Assembly (NCBI GenBank): GCA_900317835.1
Contig: ONIL01000014.1
Coordinates: 62,001-126,000 of the forward strand
Reading direction: 5' to 3'
DNA length: 64,000 nt
Origin: an uncultured Prevotellaceae bacterium
Lineage (GTDB): Bacteria; Bacteroidota; Bacteroidia; Bacteroidales; Muribaculaceae
Positions 53,377 through 61,819 of the stretch are shown in pieces. Each line of letters opens with the position of its first letter. Positions within the stretch are counted from its first letter, which is position 1. The position numbers and the translations under genes were made by a program. The notes under the pieces are model-generated. The model saw nothing but the letters and a program-made list of their open reading frames with translations, had not been told where the DNA came from and did no database searches.

Positions 53377-54153
53377 ATGCGACGCTTGATTCATTGTCTG
53401 CTCCTGTTCGCCCTGATGGCCTTTTTGCCTCAGTTTGCCATGGCCCGCAATTATGTGTTGTCCGTGGGATTGAACAACTATCCCCGCAATGTGGGTGTGT
53501 TGATGGTCAGCACCAATGATGCCAAGGCCTTCAAGGAGGTTTTCCAGCATAATGCCCAATCAAGCGTGATGCTTCTCACCGATAATGATGCTACATCCAG
53601 CGCAGTGTTACAGGCACTGAAGTACACCTTTGCCATGGCCAAGAAAGATGATACCGCAATATTCTTCTTTAGTGGCCATGGCACTGAATCAGGCTTGCTG
53701 TGCATCGACAGAACACTCCCTACCGATCAGGTTCTGGAAATCATGAGAAAGTGCAAGGCCGGCACTAAGGTAATCATTGCCGATGCCTGCTATTCAGGCA
53801 AGATGCGCAGCGACACCACTTGGCAGAAAGCGTTTGCTGGCGAGAATGTGATTCTTTTCCTGTCTTCGCGTACCGACGAGACCTCGATGGAAACCGTTGT
53901 GGATAACAGCCTGTTCACCATCTATCTCAAGCGGGGACTGTATGGTGAGGCCGATGTCAACCAAGACCTCACCATCACGGCAAAGGAACTTTTCGACTTT
54001 GTGCATGAGGGCGTGGTCAGGGATTCGCGTGAGACACAGCACCCCGTGATGTGGGGCCGATTCGATGGTAATGTTCCCATCATCAAGTGGAAAAAGAGCC
54101 CAAGAGTTAATAACAAGAAACCGAGAAAGAAAAATGACACCATTGACAATTAA
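53377..54153 (+). CDS. Secreted caspase-like (peptidase C14) protein
   Basis: A 258-residue exported cysteine protease candidate. A signal peptide spans residues 1-23 (LLLFALMAFLPQFAMA). The caspase fold follows: YVLSVGLNNYPRNVG, DAKAFKEVF, the catalytic histidine in AIFFFSGHG (H101), and the catalytic cysteine in VIIADACYSG (C138). After about residue 215 comes a basic tail rich in Lys (KKSPRVNNKKPRKKN). A TTG-started extension at 53359 overlaps the preceding stop and is rejected. Its 3' end overlaps the next gene by 20 bases. Because it is exported, its target should be in the envelope. Confidence 0.87.
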   Translation: MRRLIHCLLLFALMAFLPQFAMARNYVLSVGLNNYPRNVGVLMVSTNDAKAFKEVFQHNAQSSVMLLTDNDATSSAVLQALKYTFAMAKKDDTAIFFFSGHGTESGLLCIDRTLPTDQVLEIMRKCKAGTKVIIADACYSGKMRSDTTWQKAFAGENVILFLSSRTDETSMETVVDNSLFTIYLKRGLYGEADVNQDLTITAKELFDFVHEGVVRDSRETQHPVMWGRFDGNVPIIKWKKSPRVNNKKPRKKNDTIDN

Positions 54154-54667
54154 TATCAAGTGCCCGGCTTGTGGCGTCATCTTGAGGGTGACCAACTCCA
54201 AGAATGAAGATGAAAAGAGGTTTGCTTGTCCCAAGTGTGGCAAGCACATTGTCGTTCCGTTCTATAAGCTCAAGCAGGATGATGGCGAGACTCAACTCGA
54301 TGGCAAGCCCGGAACCCAGGCTACCCAGATAGGTGGGACTAATATTGACAACAAGTCATGTTATCTTGAGTGTGACGGTAAGACCTATGCACTCTCTATC
54401 GGTCGTAACACTATTGGTCGCAAGGCGATTACGTCTAATGCCGATGTTCAGATTGATACTGCCGACCGCTTCTTTAGCCGTGAGCACATGGTCATTAATG
54501 TGCGCCGTCTGCCTGATGGGGGTGCCAAGGTTGACGTGAGCAATGACAAGAACAAGAATGCCACTCGTGTCAACGACTTGTTGCTCGAGCAGGGCGATGC
54601 GATCGTGCTGCACGACGGTGACATCATCAGCATCGGGGAGACCAAATTGACTTTTCACACTAATTAA
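54134..54667 (+). CDS. Zinc-ribbon and FHA-domain protein
   Basis: A 177-residue soluble protein. Residues 8-42 form a zinc ribbon (CPACG at 10-14, CPKCGKH at 32-38). A linker with ETQL and TQATQI follows (52-67), and residues 78-175 form an FHA domain: LSIGRNTIGRKAI, FSREHMVINV, ATRVNDLLLEQGDAIVLHDGDIISIG. The linker threonines resemble phosphorylation sites that bind an FHA domain. The start at 54134 puts the zinc ribbon at the N-terminus; upstream codons back to 54065 lie inside the caspase gene. No signal peptide, so cytoplasmic. Confidence 0.87.
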   Translation: MTPLTINIKCPACGVILRVTNSKNEDEKRFACPKCGKHIVVPFYKLKQDDGETQLDGKPGTQATQIGGTNIDNKSCYLECDGKTYALSIGRNTIGRKAITSNADVQIDTADRFFSREHMVINVRRLPDGGAKVDVSNDKNKNATRVNDLLLEQGDAIVLHDGDIISIGETKLTFHTN

Positions 54668-54684
54668 TTCAACTCGACAACACA

Positions 54685-55947
54685 ATGAGACTCAAGATAT
54701 ATCCGCCACTGGCAATTCATGAGCTGGGAACACGCGAGAATCAGGAAGATTTCATCTATCCTGAGTTGAACAAAGCGACAGCTGCTGATAGCCTTTTTAT
54801 CGTCTGTGACGGAATGGGTGGTCATGAGAACGGTGAGGTGGCGAGTATGACATTTGCCAACGCCCTGGCCGACTACTTCAATGCACACATCAACAGTGAT
54901 GAGCCGTTGCCTGACGACAGGCTCAACAGTGCGATCGCCTATGCCTACGGCAAGCTCGATGAGAAAGACAATGGCAGTTACAAGAAGATGGGTACTACGC
55001 TCACCCTCCTGTTCCTGCATCGTGGCGGCATCACTGCGGCGCACATTGGCGATAGCCGCATCTATCACTTGAGGCCTGGCAAGAAGATACTCTATATCAG
55101 TCGGGACCACTCACTGGTGTTCGACCTCTATCAGAGTGGCGAGATATCCTATAGCGAGATGAAGACCTCGCAACAGAAGAATGTCATCACGCGTGCCGTG
55201 CTTCCCGGAGATGACAATAGGGTCAAGCCCGATATCATCCACATCACTGACATCAAGCCTGGAGATTACTTCTTCTTGTGCAGTGACGGCATGCTTGAGC
55301 AGATGGAGGATGACGAGCTGTTCAGATTATTGTCCAGCGGAGGCAGTGACGAGAAGAAACTGCGTCAACTGTTGGCGGCCACATCCGACAATAATGATAA
55401 TCATAGCGCCTATATGATTCATGTCGAGTCGGTTACACATGAAGACAGTGATGACCGGAATTCGGTGAACGAGGAATTGACTGCTAAATGCAATGCACTG
55501 AACATCAAATCAATAAAAGGCAATTTGGATGATGATTCCGATGACTCGGACGCCACCCAGATTGCGCGAGGCCCCGAGAAGGTCTCTCACTCTCGCCGTC
55601 CTCGCAAGAAGAAGACGCTTGCCTGGCTGTGGTGGGCGATGCTCATCGCAGCTATCGTGGCCGTAGCCATGTGGTTGGCGCTCTACGGATGGCAAGGAAA
55701 CCATATCAAGAAATCGGCTCCCGATACTACAACCGAAGCGGTTCAGCCTTCCTCGATTTCTAACCAGCCAATGATCAAGCGCAAACCCGCCGATACTGTT
55801 TCTCGTGAGAGTGCGGCCCGTGCCGCCACCAGCAAGAAGTCGGCGTCTCGCGAGAGTGTCAAGTCCGATAATTCGACGGCCGAGCCGGTTACTGCTTCGA
55901 AAAAGGCTCCCGAAGTTGAACCGGAAGTAACCGAGGCGAATAATTAA
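54685..55947 (+). CDS. PP2C-family Ser/Thr phosphatase with membrane anchor
   Basis: A 420-residue PPM phosphatase. Residues 1-250 form the cytoplasmic catalytic domain: RENQED (17-22), VCDGMGGHENGEVA (40-53), GTTLTL (103-108), HIGDSRIY (120-127), CSDGMLEQ (199-206), DNHSA (238-242) with the metal-binding aspartates. A Ser/Asp-rich linker containing SDATQIARG (288-296) leads to a span near 311-334. The extracytoplasmic tail of about 85 residues is Ser/Ala/Lys-rich. It reverses the action of the kinase encoded next. The SDATQI word recurs as TQATQI in the FHA protein. Confidence 0.92.
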   Translation: MRLKIYPPLAIHELGTRENQEDFIYPELNKATAADSLFIVCDGMGGHENGEVASMTFANALADYFNAHINSDEPLPDDRLNSAIAYAYGKLDEKDNGSYKKMGTTLTLLFLHRGGITAAHIGDSRIYHLRPGKKILYISRDHSLVFDLYQSGEISYSEMKTSQQKNVITRAVLPGDDNRVKPDIIHITDIKPGDYFFLCSDGMLEQMEDDELFRLLSSGGSDEKKLRQLLAATSDNNDNHSAYMIHVESVTHEDSDDRNSVNEELTAKCNALNIKSIKGNLDDDSDDSDATQIARGPEKVSHSRRPRKKKTLAWLWWAMLIAAIVAVAMWLALYGWQGNHIKKSAPDTTTEAVQPSSISNQPMIKRKPADTVSRESAARAATSKKSASRESVKSDNSTAEPVTASKKAPEVEPEVTEANN

Positions 55948-55974
55948 TGATAATCCTAAAAAACGATATAACCG

Positions 55975-57504
55975 ATGATGTCTAATCAGGAAAATATCAA
56001 CATGGAATCGATGCTCAACGTGGGCACCGTGTTACATGGCACCTACCGCATCGATGGCTATCTGTCTAGTGGCGGATTTGGTAACACCTACGTGGCGACA
56101 CACATTAACTTCAACGAGAAGTATGCCATCAAGGAGTTTTTCATGAAGGGGGTGAATGAGCGTGATGGCAACAACACCGCCGTGAGCGTGAGCAATAGCG
56201 AGAAGGTAACTGAGTTCAATGAACAACTTGAGAAATTCAAGAAGGAAGCCCGCCGATTGCGCAAACTCAATAATTCTCACATTGTCAGGGTCTATGACCT
56301 CTTTGATGAAAATGCCACGGCCTATTATGTCATGGATTTCATCAATGGCGAGAATCTCAAGGAACGGCTAAAACGCACAGGAAAACCCATTTCGGAGGGA
56401 GCTGCGACCAACATACTGATCCAGGTGCTAGATGCCTTGCAGGAAGTGCATTCCAAGGGTATTTGGCATCTTGACCTCAAGCCTGCCAATGTCATGATCG
56501 ATGCCGACGGCACAGTCAAGCTCATCGACTTTGGTGCTAGCAAGCAGTTCAACAGTAAGACCGGCGGTGCCTTGTCAACGTCATCAGTAACCTACACCAA
56601 CGGATTCGCTCCCATCGAGCAGATGGAAAAGAGCTATGAGAAACTTGGCCCATGGACCGATTTCTATGCCCTTGGAGCAACACTCTATAATGTGTTGACC
56701 AACCAGCGTCCTCCCATGCCCAGTGACATCAATGATGATCACACGCCCGACAAGCACCTCTCGCTGCCGCTGCCTCCTGGAGTGAGTGACAAGATGCGCG
56801 ACCTGTTGTTGTGGCTGATGAAAACCAACCGCAAGGAGCGCCCTGCAACGGTCAAGGAAATCATGGATTACATGAATATCACGCCTGACCGTGCAAGGGC
56901 TGCACATGATGTCGAGACCACCATTCTCGAGAGTCCTGCTGATGTCAATGTGGTTTCTCATGCTGCTCAACCTGTCACACCCGTCCTTGATGAAGAGGAA
57001 GATCACGATGACTCGGAGAACAGTGCTGAAAATACCAATAAGACCAAGAAGGCCATATTTGTGGCCATCCTCCTGGGACTCTTGATTGCCGTGGGTGGTT
57101 ATTACTTTTTTAATGGCGGTTTTAGCAGCAAACCCAATATCGAAACCGTGGATTCGGTATCCAACCAGTTCATCAAAATCGCTTTTGGTGAAGGCAGCTA
57201 CACGGGACCTGTCAATGAAGCAGGAAAACCCAATGGCAAGGGTGTCGTGACGTTCTCCAATGGTGATAAGTGTGAGGCCACATTCAACAATGGCGAGATT
57301 GGCTTGGATACCATCAGCTACCATTTCAGTGACAACGGCGATGTGTTTGTGGGCTCAATCAATATTGTCAATAATACCGCAGCCTTGAACAAGGGCCGAC
57401 TGACAAGAAAGGACGGTTCCTACTTTGAAGGTTACTTCTTGGATAACGGTCCTGATCCTAAAAGGGGAGCATGGACTGACAAGAATGGTAACAAAATCAA
57501 ATAA
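55975..57504 (+). CDS. Membrane Ser/Thr protein kinase with extracellular MORN repeats
   Basis: A 509-residue Hanks-type kinase. The Gly loop is LSSGGFGNTYVA (30-41), the ATP lysine K53 (YAIKEF), catalytic loop WHLDLKPAN (164-172, HLD in place of HRD), DFGAS (185-189) and FAPIEQ (211-216, in the APE position). A juxtamembrane linker holds VETTILESP (313-321), like a threonine docking site for FHA domains. The span is 359-379 and the C-terminal outer part (about 405-490) contains MORN-type repeats such as YTGPVNEAGKPNGKGVV and YFEGYFLDNG. It likely senses an envelope signal through the MORN region. Confidence 0.92.
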   Translation: MMSNQENINMESMLNVGTVLHGTYRIDGYLSSGGFGNTYVATHINFNEKYAIKEFFMKGVNERDGNNTAVSVSNSEKVTEFNEQLEKFKKEARRLRKLNNSHIVRVYDLFDENATAYYVMDFINGENLKERLKRTGKPISEGAATNILIQVLDALQEVHSKGIWHLDLKPANVMIDADGTVKLIDFGASKQFNSKTGGALSTSSVTYTNGFAPIEQMEKSYEKLGPWTDFYALGATLYNVLTNQRPPMPSDINDDHTPDKHLSLPLPPGVSDKMRDLLLWLMKTNRKERPATVKEIMDYMNITPDRARAAHDVETTILESPADVNVVSHAAQPVTPVLDEEEDHDDSENSAENTNKTKKAIFVAILLGLLIAVGGYYFFNGGFSSKPNIETVDSVSNQFIKIAFGEGSYTGPVNEAGKPNGKGVVTFSNGDKCEATFNNGEIGLDTISYHFSDNGDVFVGSINIVNNTAALNKGRLTRKDGSYFEGYFLDNGPDPKRGAWTDKNGNKIK

Positions 57505-57527
57505 CGTGAAGTATTTACTCTTGGCTC

Positions 57528-58685
57528 ATGAAAAATAAGTACAGCATCGTGTCTCTGGTGATGGTAATGGCAATGGCCTTTGCCACGACGCTCTCTGGTC
57601 AGATTGTGAGGAAATCATCCTCATCCACTCTGCCCAAGAGCAACACGACAACCCGTACGACAAAGACGAAAACGACGTCCAAGAGTACTGTATCCAAGCC
57701 CTCTAAGACGACAAGAAAATCCAAAATATCGAGCCCAGGCAAAGCTTATGCTGCTCCCTCATCCTCGTCATCCTCACCCACAGATGTCACTGTTAACTTC
57801 GCATGTGACGTTAATGGTGCCGACCTCTATGTGGATATGTCCTATATGGGCGATGCTAATGGATCCTATAGTGTCGTGACTGGCCCCCATCAGGTTACCA
57901 TTGTTGCCAAGGGGTGCGATGACTTTGTCCAGAACATCAATGTTACTCCATCCCGCAACTCTTTCCGCTTCAATCTCAAGGCGGCCGTTCCACAGTCCAT
58001 CAAGATGCTCATTGATGATATGGTGATGGTGCAGGGTGGCACATTCAAGATGGGAACCCCCGATGGTCCCGATGCCGAGTTTGACGAGACTCCTGCCCAT
58101 GAGGTGAAATTGTCAACATTCTATATTTCCAAATATGAGGTCACTCAGGAGTTGTGGTTTGACGTCATGGGCGAGAATCCCAGTACTAACATGGGTGAGT
58201 TCTTGCCGGTTGAATCTGTCTCGTGGGAAGACTGCCAGCAATTTATCCAGAAGTTAAATGCTAGAACCGGCATTAATTTCCGCTTGCCCACCGAGGCTGA
58301 GTGGGAGTTTGCCGCGCGCGGTGGTTTGAAAAGCCACGGTTATCGCTATGCAGGCAGTGACAGTATTGATGAAGTGGCTTGGTTTTATGATTTTGAAGAG
58401 ACGTCTCATGAGGTGGGGCAGAAGGCCCCCAACGAGTTGGGGCTGTACGATATGTCGGGTAACGTGATGGAGTGGTGTGCCGACTGGCATGGCCCGTACA
58501 GGGCTGGAACCCACCGCAATCCTACCGGCCCCAAGACGGGCGATTACCGTGTCACCCGTGGTGGCTTTTGGGAGAGCGAGGATACGCATTGCACGGTGTC
58601 TTACCGTAACCCGGTTGCACCCGATGACTGCAGCAGCACCTTGGGGTTGCGACTCGCAGCCACGTCATTGAAGACAAAACGATGA
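57528..58685 (+). CDS. Secreted PEGA-like and FGE-fold protein
   Basis: A 385-residue exported protein. The signal peptide is residues 1-25 (ends TLSGQ). A Ser/Thr/Lys-rich linker (27-85) leads to a PEGA-like beta domain (86-155, VTVNFACDVNGADLYVDMS) and an FGE-sulfatase/SUMF1 fold (about 165-380): MVMVQGGTFKMG, YEVTQELWFDVMGE, FRLPTEAEWEFAARGG, ELGLYDMSGNVMEWCADW and VTRGGFWESEDTHCTVSYR. The two catalytic Cys of true formylglycine-generating enzymes are not both present (one Cys only in the RGG segment), so it is likely a structural or binding fold rather than an active enzyme. Confidence 0.88.
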   Translation: MKNKYSIVSLVMVMAMAFATTLSGQIVRKSSSSTLPKSNTTTRTTKTKTTSKSTVSKPSKTTRKSKISSPGKAYAAPSSSSSSPTDVTVNFACDVNGADLYVDMSYMGDANGSYSVVTGPHQVTIVAKGCDDFVQNINVTPSRNSFRFNLKAAVPQSIKMLIDDMVMVQGGTFKMGTPDGPDAEFDETPAHEVKLSTFYISKYEVTQELWFDVMGENPSTNMGEFLPVESVSWEDCQQFIQKLNARTGINFRLPTEAEWEFAARGGLKSHGYRYAGSDSIDEVAWFYDFEETSHEVGQKAPNELGLYDMSGNVMEWCADWHGPYRAGTHRNPTGPKTGDYRVTRGGFWESEDTHCTVSYRNPVAPDDCSSTLGLRLAATSLKTKR

Positions 58686-58716
58686 TATAAAAAATAGACA
58701 GGCTATTATAATAAAG

Positions 58717-60051
58717 ATGAGAAAGTTTATAGTCATACTTTTCGCGATGATGTTGTTGATGCCTTTGGCACCGGCATTGGGACAGATTGTGAGGACTAAA
58801 CAGAACACTCAGCAATTGACGTCCCCAACACCCAAAACGCAACAATCATCGAAGCCCTCTACACCGGCAACAACACGATCAAATAAATCATCGGCAAGGG
58901 GTACTACACACGGCACACGCAACCGTTCAGGCAGGACGCGAAGTGTAACAGGTAACCGTTACCACTCGACCACTCCCACAAGACGCATTCGCGAGAATGG
59001 ACCCTTGTATGACATCTCCTTTGGCTGTAATGCCAATGGTGCGGTCATCATTATCGACGATGAGGAGTACAATGTGGATGATAGCTGCATGCTGCGAGGC
59101 GGTTCTTACACTGTTGAGGTCGAGGCTGAGGGTTATAGGGATTACACTGAGGTTATCGAGGTTGACGAAGAGAACACCTATTTCTATTTTGAACTTGAGG
59201 AGTTTGATGACGATGATGTTGAGGAGGAACCCGTGGATGAATCCCAGAGTTCTTTTGGATTCAGAACATCACCCCCTCCTGCTGCTGAGGAAGAAAGCGA
59301 GCCTGCACCCACAGTAGTGATAGAAGATCTTCCAAACGAGACGTTTACAGTCAATGGTGTAACATTCTCGATGGTCTATGTGCAAGGTGGCACTTACGTC
59401 AGGTATAAGCTTCCTGATGTCGACGATCTTCAACCTGGTAGCGTTCCGCCGGCTCATCGTGTGACGCTTTCCAGCTATTACATCGGGATGCATGAGGTGA
59501 CTTGTCAGCTGTGGTATGCTGTCATGGCCGACAGTGTAGTGAAAAATCACCCCCTGGAGCCGATGTCCAATGTCTCATGGGATGATTGCAATGTTTTCTT
59601 GAAAAAACTGAGTTCCTTGACAGGCAGGACGTTCCGCCTTCCCACCGATGCCGAGTGGGAGTATGCCGCGCGAGGCGGTGTCAAGGGACAGGGATATGCT
59701 TTCTCGGGCAGCAACAATATTGATGAGATTGCCTGGTACAACGGCAATAGTGAGAACGAATATCACGACGTGGGCCTGAAGAAACCCAACGAGTTGGGCA
59801 TCTATGACATGACAGGCGGTGTTTGGGAATGGTGCTCTGACTTCTCTTGGAACTGGCGTCAGGAAATCAGCGAGAGATCTCCGGCTTTATTTAATCCCAT
59901 GGGCCCCGAGAGTTCTACCCGCAATACGCATGTTGCCCGTGGTGGCGGCCTGCTCTCTGAGAAAGAGAACTGCTGTGTGTGCCGTCCTGATCCTACCGAG
60001 GCCTCAATTCGCAGTGACGAGTTGGGCTTTAGGGTAGTGCTAGTTAAATAA
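58717..60051 (+). CDS. Second secreted PEGA-like and FGE-fold protein
   Basis: A 444-residue paralogue of the preceding gene: signal peptide 1-23 (ends ALGQ, followed by IVR as in the neighbour), a basic Ser/Thr linker, a PEGA-like domain (about 95-150, LYDISFGCNANGAVIIIDDEEY), an acidic linker (EEFDDDDVEEEP), then an FGE fold: FSMVYVQGGTYVRY, HEVTCQLWYAVMADS, FRLPTDAEWEYAARGG, ELGIYDMTGGVWEWCSDF and VARGGGLLSEKENCCVCR. The catalytic cysteine pair is not in the standard arrangement. Last gene of the cluster; gap of 31 bases from its partner. Confidence 0.88.
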   Translation: MRKFIVILFAMMLLMPLAPALGQIVRTKQNTQQLTSPTPKTQQSSKPSTPATTRSNKSSARGTTHGTRNRSGRTRSVTGNRYHSTTPTRRIRENGPLYDISFGCNANGAVIIIDDEEYNVDDSCMLRGGSYTVEVEAEGYRDYTEVIEVDEENTYFYFELEEFDDDDVEEEPVDESQSSFGFRTSPPPAAEEESEPAPTVVIEDLPNETFTVNGVTFSMVYVQGGTYVRYKLPDVDDLQPGSVPPAHRVTLSSYYIGMHEVTCQLWYAVMADSVVKNHPLEPMSNVSWDDCNVFLKKLSSLTGRTFRLPTDAEWEYAARGGVKGQGYAFSGSNNIDEIAWYNGNSENEYHDVGLKKPNELGIYDMTGGVWEWCSDFSWNWRQEISERSPALFNPMGPESSTRNTHVARGGGLLSEKENCCVCRPDPTEASIRSDELGFRVVLVK

Positions 60052-60070
60052 TAAGTAGCAGGTATATAGT

Positions 60071-61555
60071 CTATTGACCTGAGTTTACCGTCTCGATGGT
60101 TTCGGGGCGGTGGCGCTTAATTTTCCATCCTATTGCGGCAACGAGGATTGTCGTGATGGGACTCAAGTAATTAAAGAAGCAGTAAGGCAGATAGGTGAGA
60201 GTGGGAACTCCCAGCACTGTGGCTTGGGTCATTCCGCAGGTGTTCCATGGCACCAGTACCGAGGTGACCGTCACCGCGTCCTCGGTTGTGCGGCTTAAAA
60301 GCCTTGCCTCATATCCTTCCTTGTCATACACCTCGCGGAACATGTCGGCTGTGAGCACGATGCTGATGAACTGGTCGCCAGTGGCGATGTTTAGGAACAG
60401 GCCTGTACCCACTGTTGATGTCACGAGGCTCAAACGGGTGCGCACCCACTTGATGATGACGCGCGTGATGCTTTCCAACATGCGGCTTGCCACCATCGAT
60501 GCTCCGTAGCACATAGCACAAATGATGAGCCAGATGGTATTTAACATGCCGGCCATACCGCCTGTCGAAACCAGATCATTCAGCGACGAATCGCCGGTAT
60601 CAATCGCTGTCGAGCCATAGTAGGTGATCGCAAGTCCCTTGGTCAGTGAAGCGGCGGTGCCCAATGACGGGTCATTTGCTATCTGGTGCAGGATTCCCGG
60701 TTGCAGGAGCAGCGCCATGATACCAGCCAGGATGGACGACGTGAATAACACAATGCACGACGGAACTTGTCGGGCAATGAGGATACCTGTCACCAGCGGG
60801 ACAATCAGTGTCCATGCCGAGATATTGAATGTTGATGCCAACCCGTGGGTATAGGCTTCGATATGCAATTCCCCTTCGTTGACGTGTCCCAATCCCACAA
60901 GCATGAAGATCAGCAGTGTGATTGTGATGGTGGGCACTGTCGTTTGGGTCATGTAGCGGATGTGTTTGAAGATATCCACCCGTGTTGACGATGATGCGAG
61001 AATTGTCGTATCGCTCAACGGAGACATCTTGTCACCGAAGTAGGCTCCCGAAATGATGGCGCCGGCTGTCCAAGCCTCGTTGATGCCCAAGGCTTGGCCA
61101 ATTCCCAACAGAGCAACACCGATGGTCGCTATCGTTGTCCATGAACTGCCGGACAGCAAGGATATCAGTGCGCAAATGGCACATGCACTCACCAGGAAAA
61201 ACTGCGGAGACAGGATTTGTACTCCGTAGTAAATGAGTGTGGGCACAACACCACTGATCATCCAGGACCCCGACAACATACCCACCGACAGCAAGATGAG
61301 CAGCGTGACAAAAATGCCGCCCATGGTCTTGGTCATCTGTTCCTCAAAGGCTTTCCATGGAACATGGTAAATAGTTGTGGATATCAGCACACAGACGGCC
61401 ATTCCCATAATCAGTGCTATCTGGCTGCCGCCACTCAACGAGTCGCTACCGAACAGGGCTATGGCAATCGCCAGCAGACTGACAAGCACCACCACCGGGA
61501 TGAGTGAGATGAGGGGATGTGGCAGTTTATTTTTGGTTATTTCTTTTTCTTCCAT
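60071..61555 (-). CDS. Na+/H+ antiporter, NhaC family
   Basis: A 494-residue polytopic antiporter with about eleven spans. Family stretches visible: IPVVVLVSLLAIAIALFGSDSLSG, SSWTTIATIGVALLGIG, GAYFGDKMSPLSDTTILASS, SPNP-like DTGDSSLNDLVSTGGMAGML and EDAVTVTSVLVPWNTCGMTQATVLGV. It exchanges sodium for protons, or possibly a malate/lactate type as in some NhaC. The frame extends to 61624, but the ATG at 61555 lies just past a -7 box (TAACTTTG, minus, 61568-61561) and gives the usual charged start. Convergent with the signalling cluster. Confidence 0.9.
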   Translation of the reverse strand: MEEKEITKNKLPHPLISLIPVVVLVSLLAIAIALFGSDSLSGGSQIALIMGMAVCVLISTTIYHVPWKAFEEQMTKTMGGIFVTLLILLSVGMLSGSWMISGVVPTLIYYGVQILSPQFFLVSACAICALISLLSGSSWTTIATIGVALLGIGQALGINEAWTAGAIISGAYFGDKMSPLSDTTILASSSTRVDIFKHIRYMTQTTVPTITITLLIFMLVGLGHVNEGELHIEAYTHGLASTFNISAWTLIVPLVTGILIARQVPSCIVLFTSSILAGIMALLLQPGILHQIANDPSLGTAASLTKGLAITYYGSTAIDTGDSSLNDLVSTGGMAGMLNTIWLIICAMCYGASMVASRMLESITRVIIKWVRTRLSLVTSTVGTGLFLNIATGDQFISIVLTADMFREVYDKEGYEARLLSRTTEDAVTVTSVLVPWNTCGMTQATVLGVPTLTYLPYCFFNYLSPITTILVAAIGWKIKRHRPETIETVNSGQ

Positions 61556-61560
61556 CACTG

Positions 61561-61568
61561 CAAAGTTA
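61561..61568 (-). promoter_or_regulatory. -7 element immediately before the NhaC start
   Basis: TAACTTTG on the minus strand, ending 5 bases before the ATG. The transcript would have almost no leader. Confidence 0.5.
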
Positions 61569-61739
61569 CATCTTTTTTTGAGTCGCCCTTGGCAATGGGG
61601 CCTAAAAAGCGCTTGAACCATCACTTTGCACTCCCAATAACCGAAAAATGACCTCTGAATTCATGGCAAGGATAAGTTCACGCACCCCGATATTAGCAAT
61701 AATAATAGGAATAATGGCATTTTATTTTCTTGTAGGAGG

Positions 61740-61768
61740 TTGCGGATTAAAATATTTGATTATATTTG
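61740..61768 (+). promoter_or_regulatory. Promoter of the OmpA-family lipoprotein
   Basis: TTG (61740-61742), an 18-base spacer and TATATTTG (61761-61768); leader of about 45 bases to the ATG at 61820. Confidence 0.6.
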
Positions 61769-61819
61769 CATGTCCAAATCGACAATTAATTCACATTATT
61801 CATTAATAATTATAGAAAA

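Noticed and set aside
50952-60051. Type VI secretion regulatory cluster (kinase, PP2C, FHA)
   Set aside because: No T6SS structural genes in the window; the companions are caspase- and FGE-fold proteins instead.
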